Origin: Alphaproteobacteria bacterium
Lineage (GTDB): Bacteria > Pseudomonadota > Alphaproteobacteria > RF32 > CAG-239
Assembly (NCBI GenBank): GCA_015062535.1
Contig: SUUK01000007.1
Coordinates: 18,094 to 82,093, forward strand
Length of the DNA: 64,000 nucleotides
Reading direction: 5' to 3'
The position numbers and the translations under genes are program-made. A model generated the notes under the pieces. It was not told where the DNA came from, ran no database searches, and saw nothing but the letters and a program-made list of their open reading frames with translations. Shown in pieces: positions 49,613 through 58,127 of this stretch (positions are counted from its first letter, which is position 1; each line of letters starts with the position of its first letter).

Positions 49613-51601
49613 ATGAGCGATTTATTTGAGGGTTCAGCCGTTACAGCAAAAGAAGAATATTCAGCAGCAGATATTGAGGTTCTAGAAGGTCTAGAGCCAG
49701 TACGTCATCGTCCAGGTATGTATATTGGTGGTACAGATGAGCAAGCTTTACATCACCTCGTTGCGGAAATTTTAGATAACTCAATGGACGAGGCAGTTGC
49801 AGGTTATGCTAGCCGTATAGAAATAAGTGTAAATGAAGATTTATCTGTAACAATAACCGATAATGGACGAGGTATCCCTGTTGATGCTCACCCAAAATAT
49901 CCAAATAAATCAGCTTTAGAGGTTATTTTAACAACCTTGCACTCTGGTGGTAAGTTTGGTGGAAATGCTTATAAAGTATCAGGTGGTCTTCATGGTGTAG
50001 GTTCATCTGTTGTTAATGCTTTATCTAAAAAATTAATCGTAGAAGTAGCAAGAGATAAAAAACTTTATCGCCAAGAATATTCTTGCGGTAGACCAGAAAC
50101 CCCATTAGAATTAATAGGTAATGCTCCAAATAGAAGAGGTACAAGTATCACATTTTTACCAGATGAAGACATATTTGGAAGTGATAACAAGTTTGTGCCT
50201 GCTAAAATTTACCGCATGGCTCGTTCTAAAGCATTTCTTTTCAAAGGTATAAAAATTTTATGGAAGTGTGCACCATCATTAATTAAAGAAGGTGATAATA
50301 TTCCAGAAACAACAGAGTTTAATTTTCCAAATGGTCTTTTAGATTTCTTAAATTATCAAATAGGAACTCGCTTAACAGTAAATCGCTCTCCTTTCTCTGG
50401 TGAGGCAGAATTAGCCGGAGATGAAGGAAAGGTTGAATGGGCAATAACCTGGCCTGATGATGAAAAGGGTTTTTGCAATTCTTATTGTAATACAGTAATT
50501 ACCCCAATGGGGGGAACTCACGAGCAAGGTTTTAGAACAGCTCTCTTAAAAAGCTTAAAAGAATATGCAGATATGGCAAATATCAAAAAAGTAGCAAATG
50601 TTACAGGTGAAGACTTTTTAAGTGATGCCTCAATTATGCTTTCTGTATTTATTAGAGATCCTCAGTTCCAAGGTCAAACTAAAGACAAGCTTACCTCAAC
50701 AAAAGCAATAACTCTAGTTGAAAAGGCTGTTAAAGATTCATTTGACCATTGGTTGTCATCAGATAAAGAAAACGCAACAGCATTAATTGATTACGTTGTA
50801 GGTCGTGCAGAACTACGCAAAAAACGTAAAGAAGAAAAAGTTCAAAATCGTAAATCGCCAACTAAAAAGCTTCGTTTACCTGGAAAACTTGCAGATTGCT
50901 CTAAATCTGCAGCCGAAGATACAGAAATATTTATCGTTGAGGGAGATTCTGCAGGAGGTTCAGCAAAGCAAGGTCGTGACCGTATGACACAAGCAATTTT
51001 GCCACTTCGTGGTAAAATCTTAAACGTTGCAAGTGCGAGCTTAGATAAAATTACTCAAAACCAAGAAATAAAAGATATGATAGAAGCTCTTGGCTGTGGC
51101 ACAAAAGACAATTACAAAGAAGAAAACCTGCGTTATGAAAAAATCATTATCATGACTGATGCGGATGTGGACGGTGCCCACATTACTTCTCTTTTAATGA
51201 CTTTCTTCTACCAATACATGCCAAAGTTAATTGAAAATGGACATTTGTTTATTGCAACTCCACCACTTTATAAAATTGTATTTGGTGGCAAAAACTATTA
51301 TGCTCTAGATGATGAAGAAAAAGATAAAATCCTTTCTAAAGCTAAAGCAAACCAAAAGCCAGATATTAGTCGCTTCAAAGGTCTAGGTGAAATGAGTGCT
51401 ATCCAATTAAAAGAAACAACAATGGATAAAAACAATCGAGTGTTATTGCGTGTAACAATCCCAACTGCAAATACTGAAGAAGGTCGTGATGAAGCTTTTG
51501 AAACCAAACGTCAAGTAGAACGCTTGATGGGTAAAGACCCAGAGCAACGTTTCAAATTTATCATTGAACGAGCTAAATTTGCAGAAGATCTAGATATATA
51601 G
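49613..51601 (+). CDS. parE: DNA topoisomerase IV subunit B
   Basis: ATP-driven topoisomerase that separates daughter chromosomes. The 662-residue protein has LEGLEPVRHRPGMYIGGTDE (about 24-43, parE-like rather than gyrB-like), EILDNSMDEA and DNGRGIPVDAHP (GHKL ATPase), GGLHGVGSSVVNALS (about 124-138), the TOPRIM EGDSAGGSAKQGRDR (about 444-458) and DADVDGAHI (about 517-525). Length is that of ParE; the GyrB insert is absent. AGAGGAAAAA precedes the ATG. parC is not in the window. Confidence 0.95.
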   Translation: MSDLFEGSAVTAKEEYSAADIEVLEGLEPVRHRPGMYIGGTDEQALHHLVAEILDNSMDEAVAGYASRIEISVNEDLSVTITDNGRGIPVDAHPKYPNKSALEVILTTLHSGGKFGGNAYKVSGGLHGVGSSVVNALSKKLIVEVARDKKLYRQEYSCGRPETPLELIGNAPNRRGTSITFLPDEDIFGSDNKFVPAKIYRMARSKAFLFKGIKILWKCAPSLIKEGDNIPETTEFNFPNGLLDFLNYQIGTRLTVNRSPFSGEAELAGDEGKVEWAITWPDDEKGFCNSYCNTVITPMGGTHEQGFRTALLKSLKEYADMANIKKVANVTGEDFLSDASIMLSVFIRDPQFQGQTKDKLTSTKAITLVEKAVKDSFDHWLSSDKENATALIDYVVGRAELRKKRKEEKVQNRKSPTKKLRLPGKLADCSKSAAEDTEIFIVEGDSAGGSAKQGRDRMTQAILPLRGKILNVASASLDKITQNQEIKDMIEALGCGTKDNYKEENLRYEKIIIMTDADVDGAHITSLLMTFFYQYMPKLIENGHLFIATPPLYKIVFGGKNYYALDDEEKDKILSKAKANQKPDISRFKGLGEMSAIQLKETTMDKNNRVLLRVTIPTANTEEGRDEAFETKRQVERLMGKDPEQRFKFIIERAKFAEDLDI

Positions 51602-51624
51602 TAAAATTATTTTTTAAGAATAAA

Positions 51625-51656
51625 AAAAGGCTGTCCTGTAATGGACAGCCTTTTTA
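51625..51656. terminator. bidirectional terminator after parE
   Basis: AAAGGCTGTCC pairs perfectly with GGACAGCCTTT around TGTAAT, with T5 after and A7 before. Confidence 0.94.
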
Positions 51657-51667
51657 TAGATAGTTTA

Positions 51668-52423
51668 TTAGGACCACAGCATTTTTCTTATGGCCTCACT
51701 GTATTTATGACTCTGTTTTCTTATATGGAACAAAACAAACCATTCAACGTTCTTTTTCTTAAGAATAGTTTCAATGTATTCATCTTTGCCATAATCTGCG
51801 ATACAATACAGAACCCAGGAAGCAACATCGTCACGCCGAAGTAGTTCTTTGATATATGCATCGTTTCTAGAATCTGCTATAACCTTTTGGGCTTCATAGC
51901 ACAAGTCCTCACGCTTGAGTAACTTGAAAATACATTCGCTATCACCACACTTAGCAATAATTCTTTGTGCGGGACTACTTAATTTATCATAATCAAGTAG
52001 TTTTAACATGCTGTTTTTTTCATCTAAGCTAGCAATGTCTCTTTGAGCAGTACAGCCAAAATGACAATTTGCCCATAAATATTCCACATATTTTGTGATT
52101 TTTGATTTAATAATGCACTTTGCAACCGTAGAAAAACAGCCAAAGCGGTCAATTATATCAAATACAGCACAATCATCCCCTTGCTTTATCATTTTTTTCA
52201 GGGAAACTACAATGTGGGCTGGGGCGTCGTCAAATGTCTCTTTGTCTATGACATCCTCTGAAGAATTTTCATTGATGTACCTATCAATATCCAAATCTTC
52301 ATTTCGGATGAATTTTTCCTCCTGCATATCTTTCAATATGTAAGATGGAATTTTATCCATACCAGAAGAAGCGACATCAAAAAACATTTCATCGTACTCA
52401 GTGTTTGTTGCGAAATTTTTCAT
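51668..52423 (-). CDS. alpha-helical repeat protein
   Basis: A 251-residue protein. The second half has at least four units of about 26 residues (LLDYDKLSSPAQRIIAKCGD, LLKREDLCYEAQKVIADSRN, LLRRDDVASWVLYCIADYGK, ILKKKNVEWFVLFHIRKQS), each a helix pair, like HEAT-type or leucine-rich variant repeats. The first half is acidic and unassigned. Such proteins usually bind partners. No Shine-Dalgarno; an A/T-rich stretch precedes the ATG. No known family. Confidence 0.6.
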   Translation of the reverse strand: MKNFATNTEYDEMFFDVASSGMDKIPSYILKDMQEEKFIRNEDLDIDRYINENSSEDVIDKETFDDAPAHIVVSLKKMIKQGDDCAVFDIIDRFGCFSTVAKCIIKSKITKYVEYLWANCHFGCTAQRDIASLDEKNSMLKLLDYDKLSSPAQRIIAKCGDSECIFKLLKREDLCYEAQKVIADSRNDAYIKELLRRDDVASWVLYCIADYGKDEYIETILKKKNVEWFVLFHIRKQSHKYSEAIRKMLWS

Positions 52424-52606
52424 AACATATTTTTTTTAATTAAACATAAGAACTCAGTTATATACGCAATCATAACAACATCATAACCTACAAGGGTATC
52501 CCCAAATAAACTACAATATTCATAATAATTACACATAAAACTAATTTAGCGCCTCACTTTATATATAATAAAAATAAATATGTCAATATTTTTTGTCTAT
52601 TTTGTG

Positions 52607-52635
52607 TTGCAATTATGATTTTTTTATGATACTAT
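52607..52635 (+). promoter_or_regulatory. promoter of the triplicated-domain gene
   Basis: TTGCAA (52607-52612) and TACTAT (52630-52635) are 17 bases apart, about 30 bases before the ATG at 52668. The rest of the 52424-52606 gap is AT-rich with no other feature. Confidence 0.6.
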
Positions 52636-52667
52636 CCTTTCATGTTTAAATAATTTAAGGAAGCAAT

Positions 52668-53837
52668 ATGTCTGATAAAAAGTATTTAGAACCCCAAAAT
52701 GGTGAGCTAAAAGCAAATGAAATTGTTAAATTTTTTGACAATGTCTGTAATGAAAAAGGTATGAAGTTATCAAAATCAGCAAAGCGTACACGTATTTTGG
52801 AGTTTATGAAAAAACTTTCTTTAGATGAAAAAAATAATACCTGTACTCTAGAAGATGGAAGAGTTGTTCCAATTATAGTGGAAAGAAAATATGAAGGGCG
52901 TCCGGTTTATTGCTATTGTAATACAGCTAATGCTCCTAAAGAGGAAATATTAGGTGCTTTTGCTAAAAAATTTAACATAACATATATTAGCCAAAAACCA
53001 GAACCTAAAAAAGAAGGTGAACTTATAGCTCAAGAAGTATTGCACTTGTTAGATGATATAAAGGTAAACAATAAAAAAGTCACAGGAACTCAAAAAAGGG
53101 CAAGAACAATTTGGTTATTCCAACATATATATAAAGATAGTCAAAAAAATATATGCATTCTCTCCGATGGAAACCATATACCTATAATAGTTAAAAGAAC
53201 TGGTGAAAATAATAGAATAGGGTATTTTCTAAATTCTTCAGAGCATAGAACAGAGGTATTAAGAGCTTTTGCAAGAGCTGTCAAGTGTACCTATCTTGAA
53301 GACAAAGAAAATGACATAACTCCTGAAAAAAAGAAAAAGGGAGAATTAACTTCTCGTGATTGTGTTAAGGTATTTCATGAAGTAGAAGATTGTCCTTTGT
53401 CAGAAATTAGTAAAGGTAGTAAAGAAAAACTACTAGAATGGTTTAACTATATATATTACAAAAGACCAGATTTAAATAAAGTAAGATTACCAGATGGTAG
53501 TCAAGTTGATGTATTTGTTAGAAGAATTAGCCGTTCACAACGTTGTGTTTGCTTAAATACATCAGATGCCACAATAAAGCCATTTGTACTAAAAAGAGTT
53601 GCAGAAATTAGCAAATCAAAAATTTGCCTTAGCAACTTAGATTTAAGTAATGATGATAAAAAGCAATTGTACAAATCATTATATATTTTAGCACTAGCAA
53701 GTGATAAATCAACTAAAGCATGCGATAAAGAATATTATCACGCATACGCACAAAAAGCATTTCTTGCATCTAAAGTTAAAACACCATGTCTAACAGTTGA
53801 TGATTATCTCTTAAGTAAGGTAAATAAAAAAAGGTAG
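52668..53837 (+). CDS. protein with three copies of an unknown domain of about 100 residues
   Basis: A 389-residue protein with three diverged repeats of one module. Each starts GEL followed by a helix, has a basic stretch (KSAKRTRILEFM; TQKRARTIWLFQ; GSKEKLLEWFN), a beta pair with LEDGRVVPIIVERK, LSDGNHIPIIVKRT or LPDGSQVDVFVRRI, and ends near an Asn/Ser-rich turn and a helix with a Tyr or Leu. The basic segments suggest nucleic-acid binding. A short C-terminal helix follows. AAGGAAG precedes the ATG. Not recognised. Confidence 0.65.
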   Translation: MSDKKYLEPQNGELKANEIVKFFDNVCNEKGMKLSKSAKRTRILEFMKKLSLDEKNNTCTLEDGRVVPIIVERKYEGRPVYCYCNTANAPKEEILGAFAKKFNITYISQKPEPKKEGELIAQEVLHLLDDIKVNNKKVTGTQKRARTIWLFQHIYKDSQKNICILSDGNHIPIIVKRTGENNRIGYFLNSSEHRTEVLRAFARAVKCTYLEDKENDITPEKKKKGELTSRDCVKVFHEVEDCPLSEISKGSKEKLLEWFNYIYYKRPDLNKVRLPDGSQVDVFVRRISRSQRCVCLNTSDATIKPFVLKRVAEISKSKICLSNLDLSNDDKKQLYKSLYILALASDKSTKACDKEYYHAYAQKAFLASKVKTPCLTVDDYLLSKVNKKR

Positions 53838-53860
53838 TTTCTAAAAGCTACCTTTCTTTA
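53828..53860 (+). terminator. terminator overlapping the stop of the previous gene
   Basis: AAAGGTAG (which includes the stop codon) pairs with CTACCTTT around a TTTCTAAAAG loop, followed by CTTTAG. Confidence 0.82.
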
Positions 53861-53866
53861 GTTTAA

Positions 53867-54073
53867 TTAAAGTCCGTACGGAGTCCCATATTTTTCTCCA
53901 TCTGGAGCTGTGTCACCACCAAGTGAACGTACGTCATCATCACTCATGGGTTTGCGTTTGTCAGGGACATGATATAACACCTCAGCTGTGCCCCATAAAG
54001 TAAGAGCAGAGCCCAAATAATAAATAATAATTGATGTAAACATAATAATAACTTTTAAAAGGTTAAACATCAT
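53867..54073 (-). CDS. small membrane protein
   Basis: A 68-residue ORF with one hydrophobic span (IIMFTSIIIYYLGSALTLWG) and a hydrophilic end (KRKPMSDDDVRSLGGDTAPD). The start is uncertain: a later Met at residue 11 (54043) would remove ten residues. No Shine-Dalgarno. It may belong to the group of small membrane proteins seen at 26-27 kb. No family recognised. Confidence 0.5.
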   Translation of the reverse strand: MMFNLLKVIIMFTSIIIYYLGSALTLWGTAEVLYHVPDKRKPMSDDDVRSLGGDTAPDGEKYGTPYGL

Positions 54074-54142
54074 AATTATTTGTCATACCCAAATTATGAT
54101 ATTTAATCTTTAAAGTCAATAATCTAACTGATTTATTTAAAA

Positions 54143-54169
54143 TAAAAAAAAGCTCCTCTTAGGAGCTTT
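54143..54169 (-). terminator. terminator of prfC
   Basis: On the minus strand AAAGCTCC pairs with GGAGCTTT around TAAG/A, followed by T7. Confidence 0.9.
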
Positions 54170-54183
54170 GTTAAATTTTTGTA

Positions 54184-55773
54184 CTAGAATACTTGTTCCC
54201 TTGTTGTCTTTAGTTCGACTTTAGGGAAGTCTTCTTTAGCTTTATTTAAGTGCCATGCATTACGTGCTAAAAATACTGTTTCGCCGTCATGGTCTTTGGC
54301 AATATTTGCTTGGTTTGCATCAATAAATTTATTAAGAGTAGTGTTATCATCAGCTTTTAACCAACGTGCTGTATAATATTGAGTTGGTTCAAATACAACA
54401 GGAATATTAAATTCCGTTCTAATTCTATCTGCCATAACTTCAAATTGAAGCACACCAACAACCCCAACTATCCATTCAGAGCCAATAACAGGCTTAAATA
54501 CACTTGCACCACCTTCTTCGGCAATCTGTTGAAGTGCATTTCCTAAATGTTTTGATTTAAGTGGGTCAAGAGCTCTAACAGATTTTAACAATTCAGGAGC
54601 AAAGCTTGGAATACCAGTAAAGTGCAACTTTTCACCTTCTGTTAATGTGTCACCAATACGAAGTTGACCATGGTTTGGAATACCAATGATATCACCAGCA
54701 TATGCATCTTCAGCAAGTTCTCTTTCTTGGGCTAAAAACATAACAGGGGTAGGTACTTTTATTGGTTTACCTGTTCTAATCTGATTTAATGTCATACCAC
54801 GTTTAAAGTGACCAGAGCAAATTCTCATAAAAGCAATTCTATCTCTGTGCTTAGGGTCCATATTAGCTTGTATTTTAAAGATAAAACCAGTAACTTTTTT
54901 CTCATCAGCTATAACTTCTCTTTCTGCGCTTGGTTGTGGACGAGGAGTAGGGGCAAGTTTATGAAGCCCTCCTAATACTTCTTTTACACCAAAGTTATTA
55001 ATAGCACTACCAAAGAATACCGGAGTTAATGCACCTGCCAAATATAGCTCTAAATCAAACTCTGGACAAAGCTCTCTAACCATCAACACATCTTCACGCA
55101 ACTTTTCTACAAGGTGTTTAGGTAATATCTCATCAAGTTTAGGGTCATCAAGTCCGCTAACAGTCTCAATTATATCGTTTACTTGTCCTTTGTTGCCAGT
55201 TTTATTCATTAATATTAATTGGTCATTTAATAAGTCATAACAACCAAGAAATTCTTTTCCGCTACCAATTGGCCAACTTAAAGGGCAAACATCAAGAGCT
55301 AATGTTTTTTCAATATCATCCAAAAGTAAAAATGGATCTTGACCTTCTCTATCTAATTTATTGATAAAAGTAATGATAGGAATATTACGAAGTCTACAAA
55401 CTTCAAACAATTTCTTTGTTTGAGTTTCAATACCTTTAGCAGAATCAATAACCATAATAGCCGAGTCAACAGCAGTTAAAACTCTATATGTATCTTCAGA
55501 GAAATCTTCGTGACCTGGGGTATCTAGCAAATTAAATGTAATATTTTCATATTCAAAAGTCATAACAGAAGAAGCAACAGAAATACCTCTTTCTTGCTCA
55601 ACTTTCATCCAGTCAGAATGCGCTCGTCTATTTTCGCCTCTAGCTTTAACAGCTCCAGCTTGTTGAATAGCACCTCCAAATAACAACAATTTTTCAGTTA
55701 AAGTTGTTTTACCAGCGTCAGGGTGCGAAATAATCGCAAATGTTTTTCTTTTATTTACTACATTTTCAGGCAT
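54184..55773 (-). CDS. prfC: peptide chain release factor 3
   Basis: GTPase that removes RF1/RF2 after peptide release. The 529-residue protein has ISHPDAGKTTLTEKLL (P-loop, about 15-30), the segment RRAHSDWMKVEQERGISVAS (about 48-67, RF3 signature), DTPGHEDFSEDTYR, FINKLDREG and the two C-terminal beta domains (FEVMADRIRTEFNIPVVFEP). Length is typical. I start at the ATG at 55773 (GGAAAT before it); a TTG at 55785 is possible. Confidence 0.96.
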   Translation of the reverse strand: MPENVVNKRKTFAIISHPDAGKTTLTEKLLLFGGAIQQAGAVKARGENRRAHSDWMKVEQERGISVASSVMTFEYENITFNLLDTPGHEDFSEDTYRVLTAVDSAIMVIDSAKGIETQTKKLFEVCRLRNIPIITFINKLDREGQDPFLLLDDIEKTLALDVCPLSWPIGSGKEFLGCYDLLNDQLILMNKTGNKGQVNDIIETVSGLDDPKLDEILPKHLVEKLREDVLMVRELCPEFDLELYLAGALTPVFFGSAINNFGVKEVLGGLHKLAPTPRPQPSAEREVIADEKKVTGFIFKIQANMDPKHRDRIAFMRICSGHFKRGMTLNQIRTGKPIKVPTPVMFLAQERELAEDAYAGDIIGIPNHGQLRIGDTLTEGEKLHFTGIPSFAPELLKSVRALDPLKSKHLGNALQQIAEEGGASVFKPVIGSEWIVGVVGVLQFEVMADRIRTEFNIPVVFEPTQYYTARWLKADDNTTLNKFIDANQANIAKDHDGETVFLARNAWHLNKAKEDFPKVELKTTREQVF

Positions 55774-55949
55774 TGCTATTTCCAATATTATAATAAAACA
55801 TTAAGTTAAAAGGGATACTAAACATAAAATAAAAAAAATCAAGTTAAAAAATAATAAGTAGTTATTGACAACCTTAAGTAAAAAGTCAACACTAAAAACG
55901 TCTAAATTTAGAACATAACAAGCTAAAATATTGTCAAAAAGGATAAGAG

Positions 55950-56906
55950 ATGAACAGAATATTGTCCATTATAATTCCAGTTTTTAATGAAGAAGGATCA
56001 ATAAAACTTCTCATTGATAGAATTAATGAAAATATCAATAAGTTAATAAAAAAAGAAATTATTAGTGAGCATGAGATTATATTTATTTCAGATGGTTCGA
56101 CAGATAATTCAGAAAAGATTATAAAAGAAGTGTTATCTAAAGATAATCATATAAAATTAATCGTTTTTAGAGCAAATTTTGGTAAATCAAAAGCCCTAGA
56201 AGCAGGGTTTAAGTTTGCTAAAGGTGATATTGTAATTACAATGGATGCAGACCTTCAAGATGATCCAAAGGAAATAGAGCGTTTTATTAAAAAAATAGAT
56301 GAAGGTTATGATTTGGTATCAGGATGGAAAGAAAATCGTCTTGATCCATTAGAAAAAAGACTTCCATCTAAATTATTTAACTGGGTAACTTCAAAATTGT
56401 CAGGAATCAAAATTCATGATTTTAACTGTGGATTTAAGGCATATAAAAAAGAAGTTGTTAAAAGTGTTTCTGTGTATGGTGAATTTCATAGGTATATTCC
56501 AGTTTTAGCTAAAAGAAATGGTTTTAAGGTATCAGAAATTTCCGTTACCCATCACAAAAGAGAACACGGAAAGTCAAAATTTGGGTATGAGCGCTACTTA
56601 AGAGGTTTATATGATGCTTTATCTGCATGGTTTTTATTAAAGTATTATGAAAAGCCAATGTACTTCTTTGGTAAAATCGGTCTTATTTTATTCTTGTTAG
56701 GGGGATTGGCTTGTTCTTATTTAACAATACTATGGTTTTTAGGTAACTCTATTGGAACAAGACCTTTATTAACTTTAGGCGTTATGTTGATATTAATTGG
56801 AGCGCAATTTATATCAATGGGATTGATTGCAAACATTTTAATTGACCAAGATAAAAAAAGAGTAAGTGATACGCTATATATCAAAGAAATTTGTGAAAGA
56901 GATTAG
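55950..56906 (+). CDS. GT2 glycosyltransferase of the dolichol-phosphate-mannose-synthase/ArnC type
   Basis: A 318-residue membrane GT2. SIIIPVFNEEGSI (about 6-18), ISDGSTDNSEK (about 46-56), TMDADLQDDPKEI (DxD, about 94-106), the GWKENRLDPLEKRLPSKLFN segment (about 125-144) and NCGFKAYKK match the bacterial DPM1/ArnC class that charges undecaprenyl phosphate with a sugar. Two C-terminal spans (about 235-255 and 272-295) fit this group. AAGGATAAGAG precedes the ATG. First gene of an operon with a methyltransferase and GtrA. Confidence 0.9.
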   Translation: MNRILSIIIPVFNEEGSIKLLIDRINENINKLIKKEIISEHEIIFISDGSTDNSEKIIKEVLSKDNHIKLIVFRANFGKSKALEAGFKFAKGDIVITMDADLQDDPKEIERFIKKIDEGYDLVSGWKENRLDPLEKRLPSKLFNWVTSKLSGIKIHDFNCGFKAYKKEVVKSVSVYGEFHRYIPVLAKRNGFKVSEISVTHHKREHGKSKFGYERYLRGLYDALSAWFLLKYYEKPMYFFGKIGLILFLLGGLACSYLTILWFLGNSIGTRPLLTLGVMLILIGAQFISMGLIANILIDQDKKRVSDTLYIKEICERD

Positions 56907-56907
56907 T

Positions 56908-57531
56908 ATGGAATATAATACTGGTAATATAGATAAGTATAATACTAAAAATCCTCTAAAAAGATTTATGTTAGATAAGTTTTTTTTAAAATTTATAGAT
57001 GCATTTAATCTGCTAAATAAAGATTTATCAGTTTCTAAAAAAGTTTTAGATATAGGATGCGGGGAAGGTGTAATCTCTAATTTACTCTATGATAAGTTTA
57101 ATAATATAAAAATAACCGCAGTTGACTATTTTGAAGAGGCTATAAAGAAAGCAAAAGAAAATAATCCACGTAATATTTCTTTTGATACTGGAGATATAAC
57201 TGCTTTAAAATATACAGACAATAGTTTTGATATAGTTGTATCAACAGAAGTTTTAGAGCATATACCAAATCCAGATATAGCACTAAAAGAGTTATACAGA
57301 GTTGCTAATAAACATATAATATTATCAGTTCCAAGTGAACCATTTTTTTGTATTGGTAATTTAGCATCAGGTAAAAACATAAAACGACTAGGAAATCCTA
57401 TAGATCATATAAATCATTGGACTTATTGGGGGTTTAAGCGTTTTATAATAAAAACATTACCTGCTAAAATAGAAATAAAACAATATAATCTTATAGTATG
57501 GAACTTAGTTGTTATTACCAAAAAGGTGTAA
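56908..57531 (+). CDS. SAM-dependent methyltransferase
   Basis: A 208-residue class I methyltransferase with VLDIGCGEGVISNLLYDKF (motif I, about 44-62), ITAVDYFEEAIKKAKENN, SFDTGDITALKYTDNSFDIV and VSTEVLEHIPNPDIALKEL. The ATG at 56908, with GAAAGAGA before it, begins MEYNTGNIDKYN; the frame back to 56866 overlaps the previous gene and is not needed. Target may be a glycolipid or glycan made by the neighbours. Confidence 0.88.
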   Translation: MEYNTGNIDKYNTKNPLKRFMLDKFFLKFIDAFNLLNKDLSVSKKVLDIGCGEGVISNLLYDKFNNIKITAVDYFEEAIKKAKENNPRNISFDTGDITALKYTDNSFDIVVSTEVLEHIPNPDIALKELYRVANKHIILSVPSEPFFCIGNLASGKNIKRLGNPIDHINHWTYWGFKRFIIKTLPAKIEIKQYNLIVWNLVVITKKV

Positions 57532-57534
57532 AAT

Positions 57535-57987
57535 ATGATAGGTAAATTAACATCTTTTCTAGCAAACATTAAGAGCTATTTGCACTATAATAAACTAAAA
57601 GATAAAGAGTTTTTTCGCTATGTTATTGGCGGTGGAATTATAACTTTATCAAATATTGTGTTGTATACTTTTTTGGTTTTAATTGGAATGAAAGTTAGAT
57701 ATGCAAATCTCATCGCAATGATATTTTCTAAAACTTTAGGGTATGCTATTAATAAATTTTATGTTTATCAAAGTAAGCAAAATACATTAAAAGAAGTGGG
57801 GAAAGAGGCATCAAAATACTTTTCTGCACGCTTCTTTACAGGAGTGTTAGATTATTTTGTACTTGTCTTTTTAGTTGAAGTTTGTGGCTTACATCCATTT
57901 ATTACTAAATATGTTTTAACAGCCCTAATAATTGTATTGAATTATTTGTTGGGTAAATATTTTGTTTTTGTGCCAAAAAAGTCTTGA
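57535..57987 (+). CDS. GtrA-family flippase-like membrane protein
   Basis: A 150-residue protein with four spans of the GtrA type. FFRYVIGGGIITLSNIVLYT (about 26-45), YANLIAMIFSKTLGYAINKFYVYQ (about 57-80 in two segments: YANLIAMIFSKTL and GYAINKFYVYQ) and SARFFTGVLDYFVLV are the family marks. GtrA moves undecaprenyl-linked sugars across the membrane, matching the upstream GT2. Its ATG follows the methyltransferase stop by 3 bases. Confidence 0.9.
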   Translation: MIGKLTSFLANIKSYLHYNKLKDKEFFRYVIGGGIITLSNIVLYTFLVLIGMKVRYANLIAMIFSKTLGYAINKFYVYQSKQNTLKEVGKEASKYFSARFFTGVLDYFVLVFLVEVCGLHPFITKYVLTALIIVLNYLLGKYFVFVPKKS

Positions 57988-58011
57988 CTCTTGTAAATAA
58001 ATACCTATTAT
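57984..58011 (+). promoter_or_regulatory. promoter before ffh / small RNA
   Basis: TTGACT (57984-57989, in the end of GtrA) and TATTAT (58006-58011) are 16 bases apart. The predicted start of transcription is about 58018. Confidence 0.65.
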
Positions 58012-58017
58012 AGCCTC

Positions 58018-58095
58018 AAGTTTTGGTAACTAAAATAACACTCTACGGAGTGCCGTCAGTCAGCGAGGGTTCGCACACTGGCGCAAATTTTTTTT
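58018..58095 (+). ncRNA. candidate small RNA or attenuator before ffh
   Basis: The transcript from the promoter at 57984 would start near 58018, form CACTC-TACG-GAGTG (58039-58052, a stable UACG tetraloop), then a second stem-loop (GCC..TCAGT / ACTGGC with inner GCGA-GGGT-TCGC) followed by T8 (58088-58095). So it would end about 78 bases on, as a small RNA, or act as an attenuator for ffh, which starts at 58128. I see no ORF, and the SRP RNA consensus loop (GGAAG/GCAGCC) is absent, so it is not the 4.5S RNA. Confidence 0.6.
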
Positions 58096-58127
58096 ATCAA
58101 ATGGGTATAAATAACAAAGGAAGTTTA

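Noticed and set aside
58018..58095. 4.5S/SRP RNA before ffh
   Set aside because: The SRP RNA domain IV signature (GGAAG and GCAGCC) is missing, and the hairpin ends in T8.
58023..58127. N-terminal extension of ffh
   Set aside because: The region is the hairpin and T8 terminator; Ffh proteins begin at MFDGLT-like sequence at 58128.
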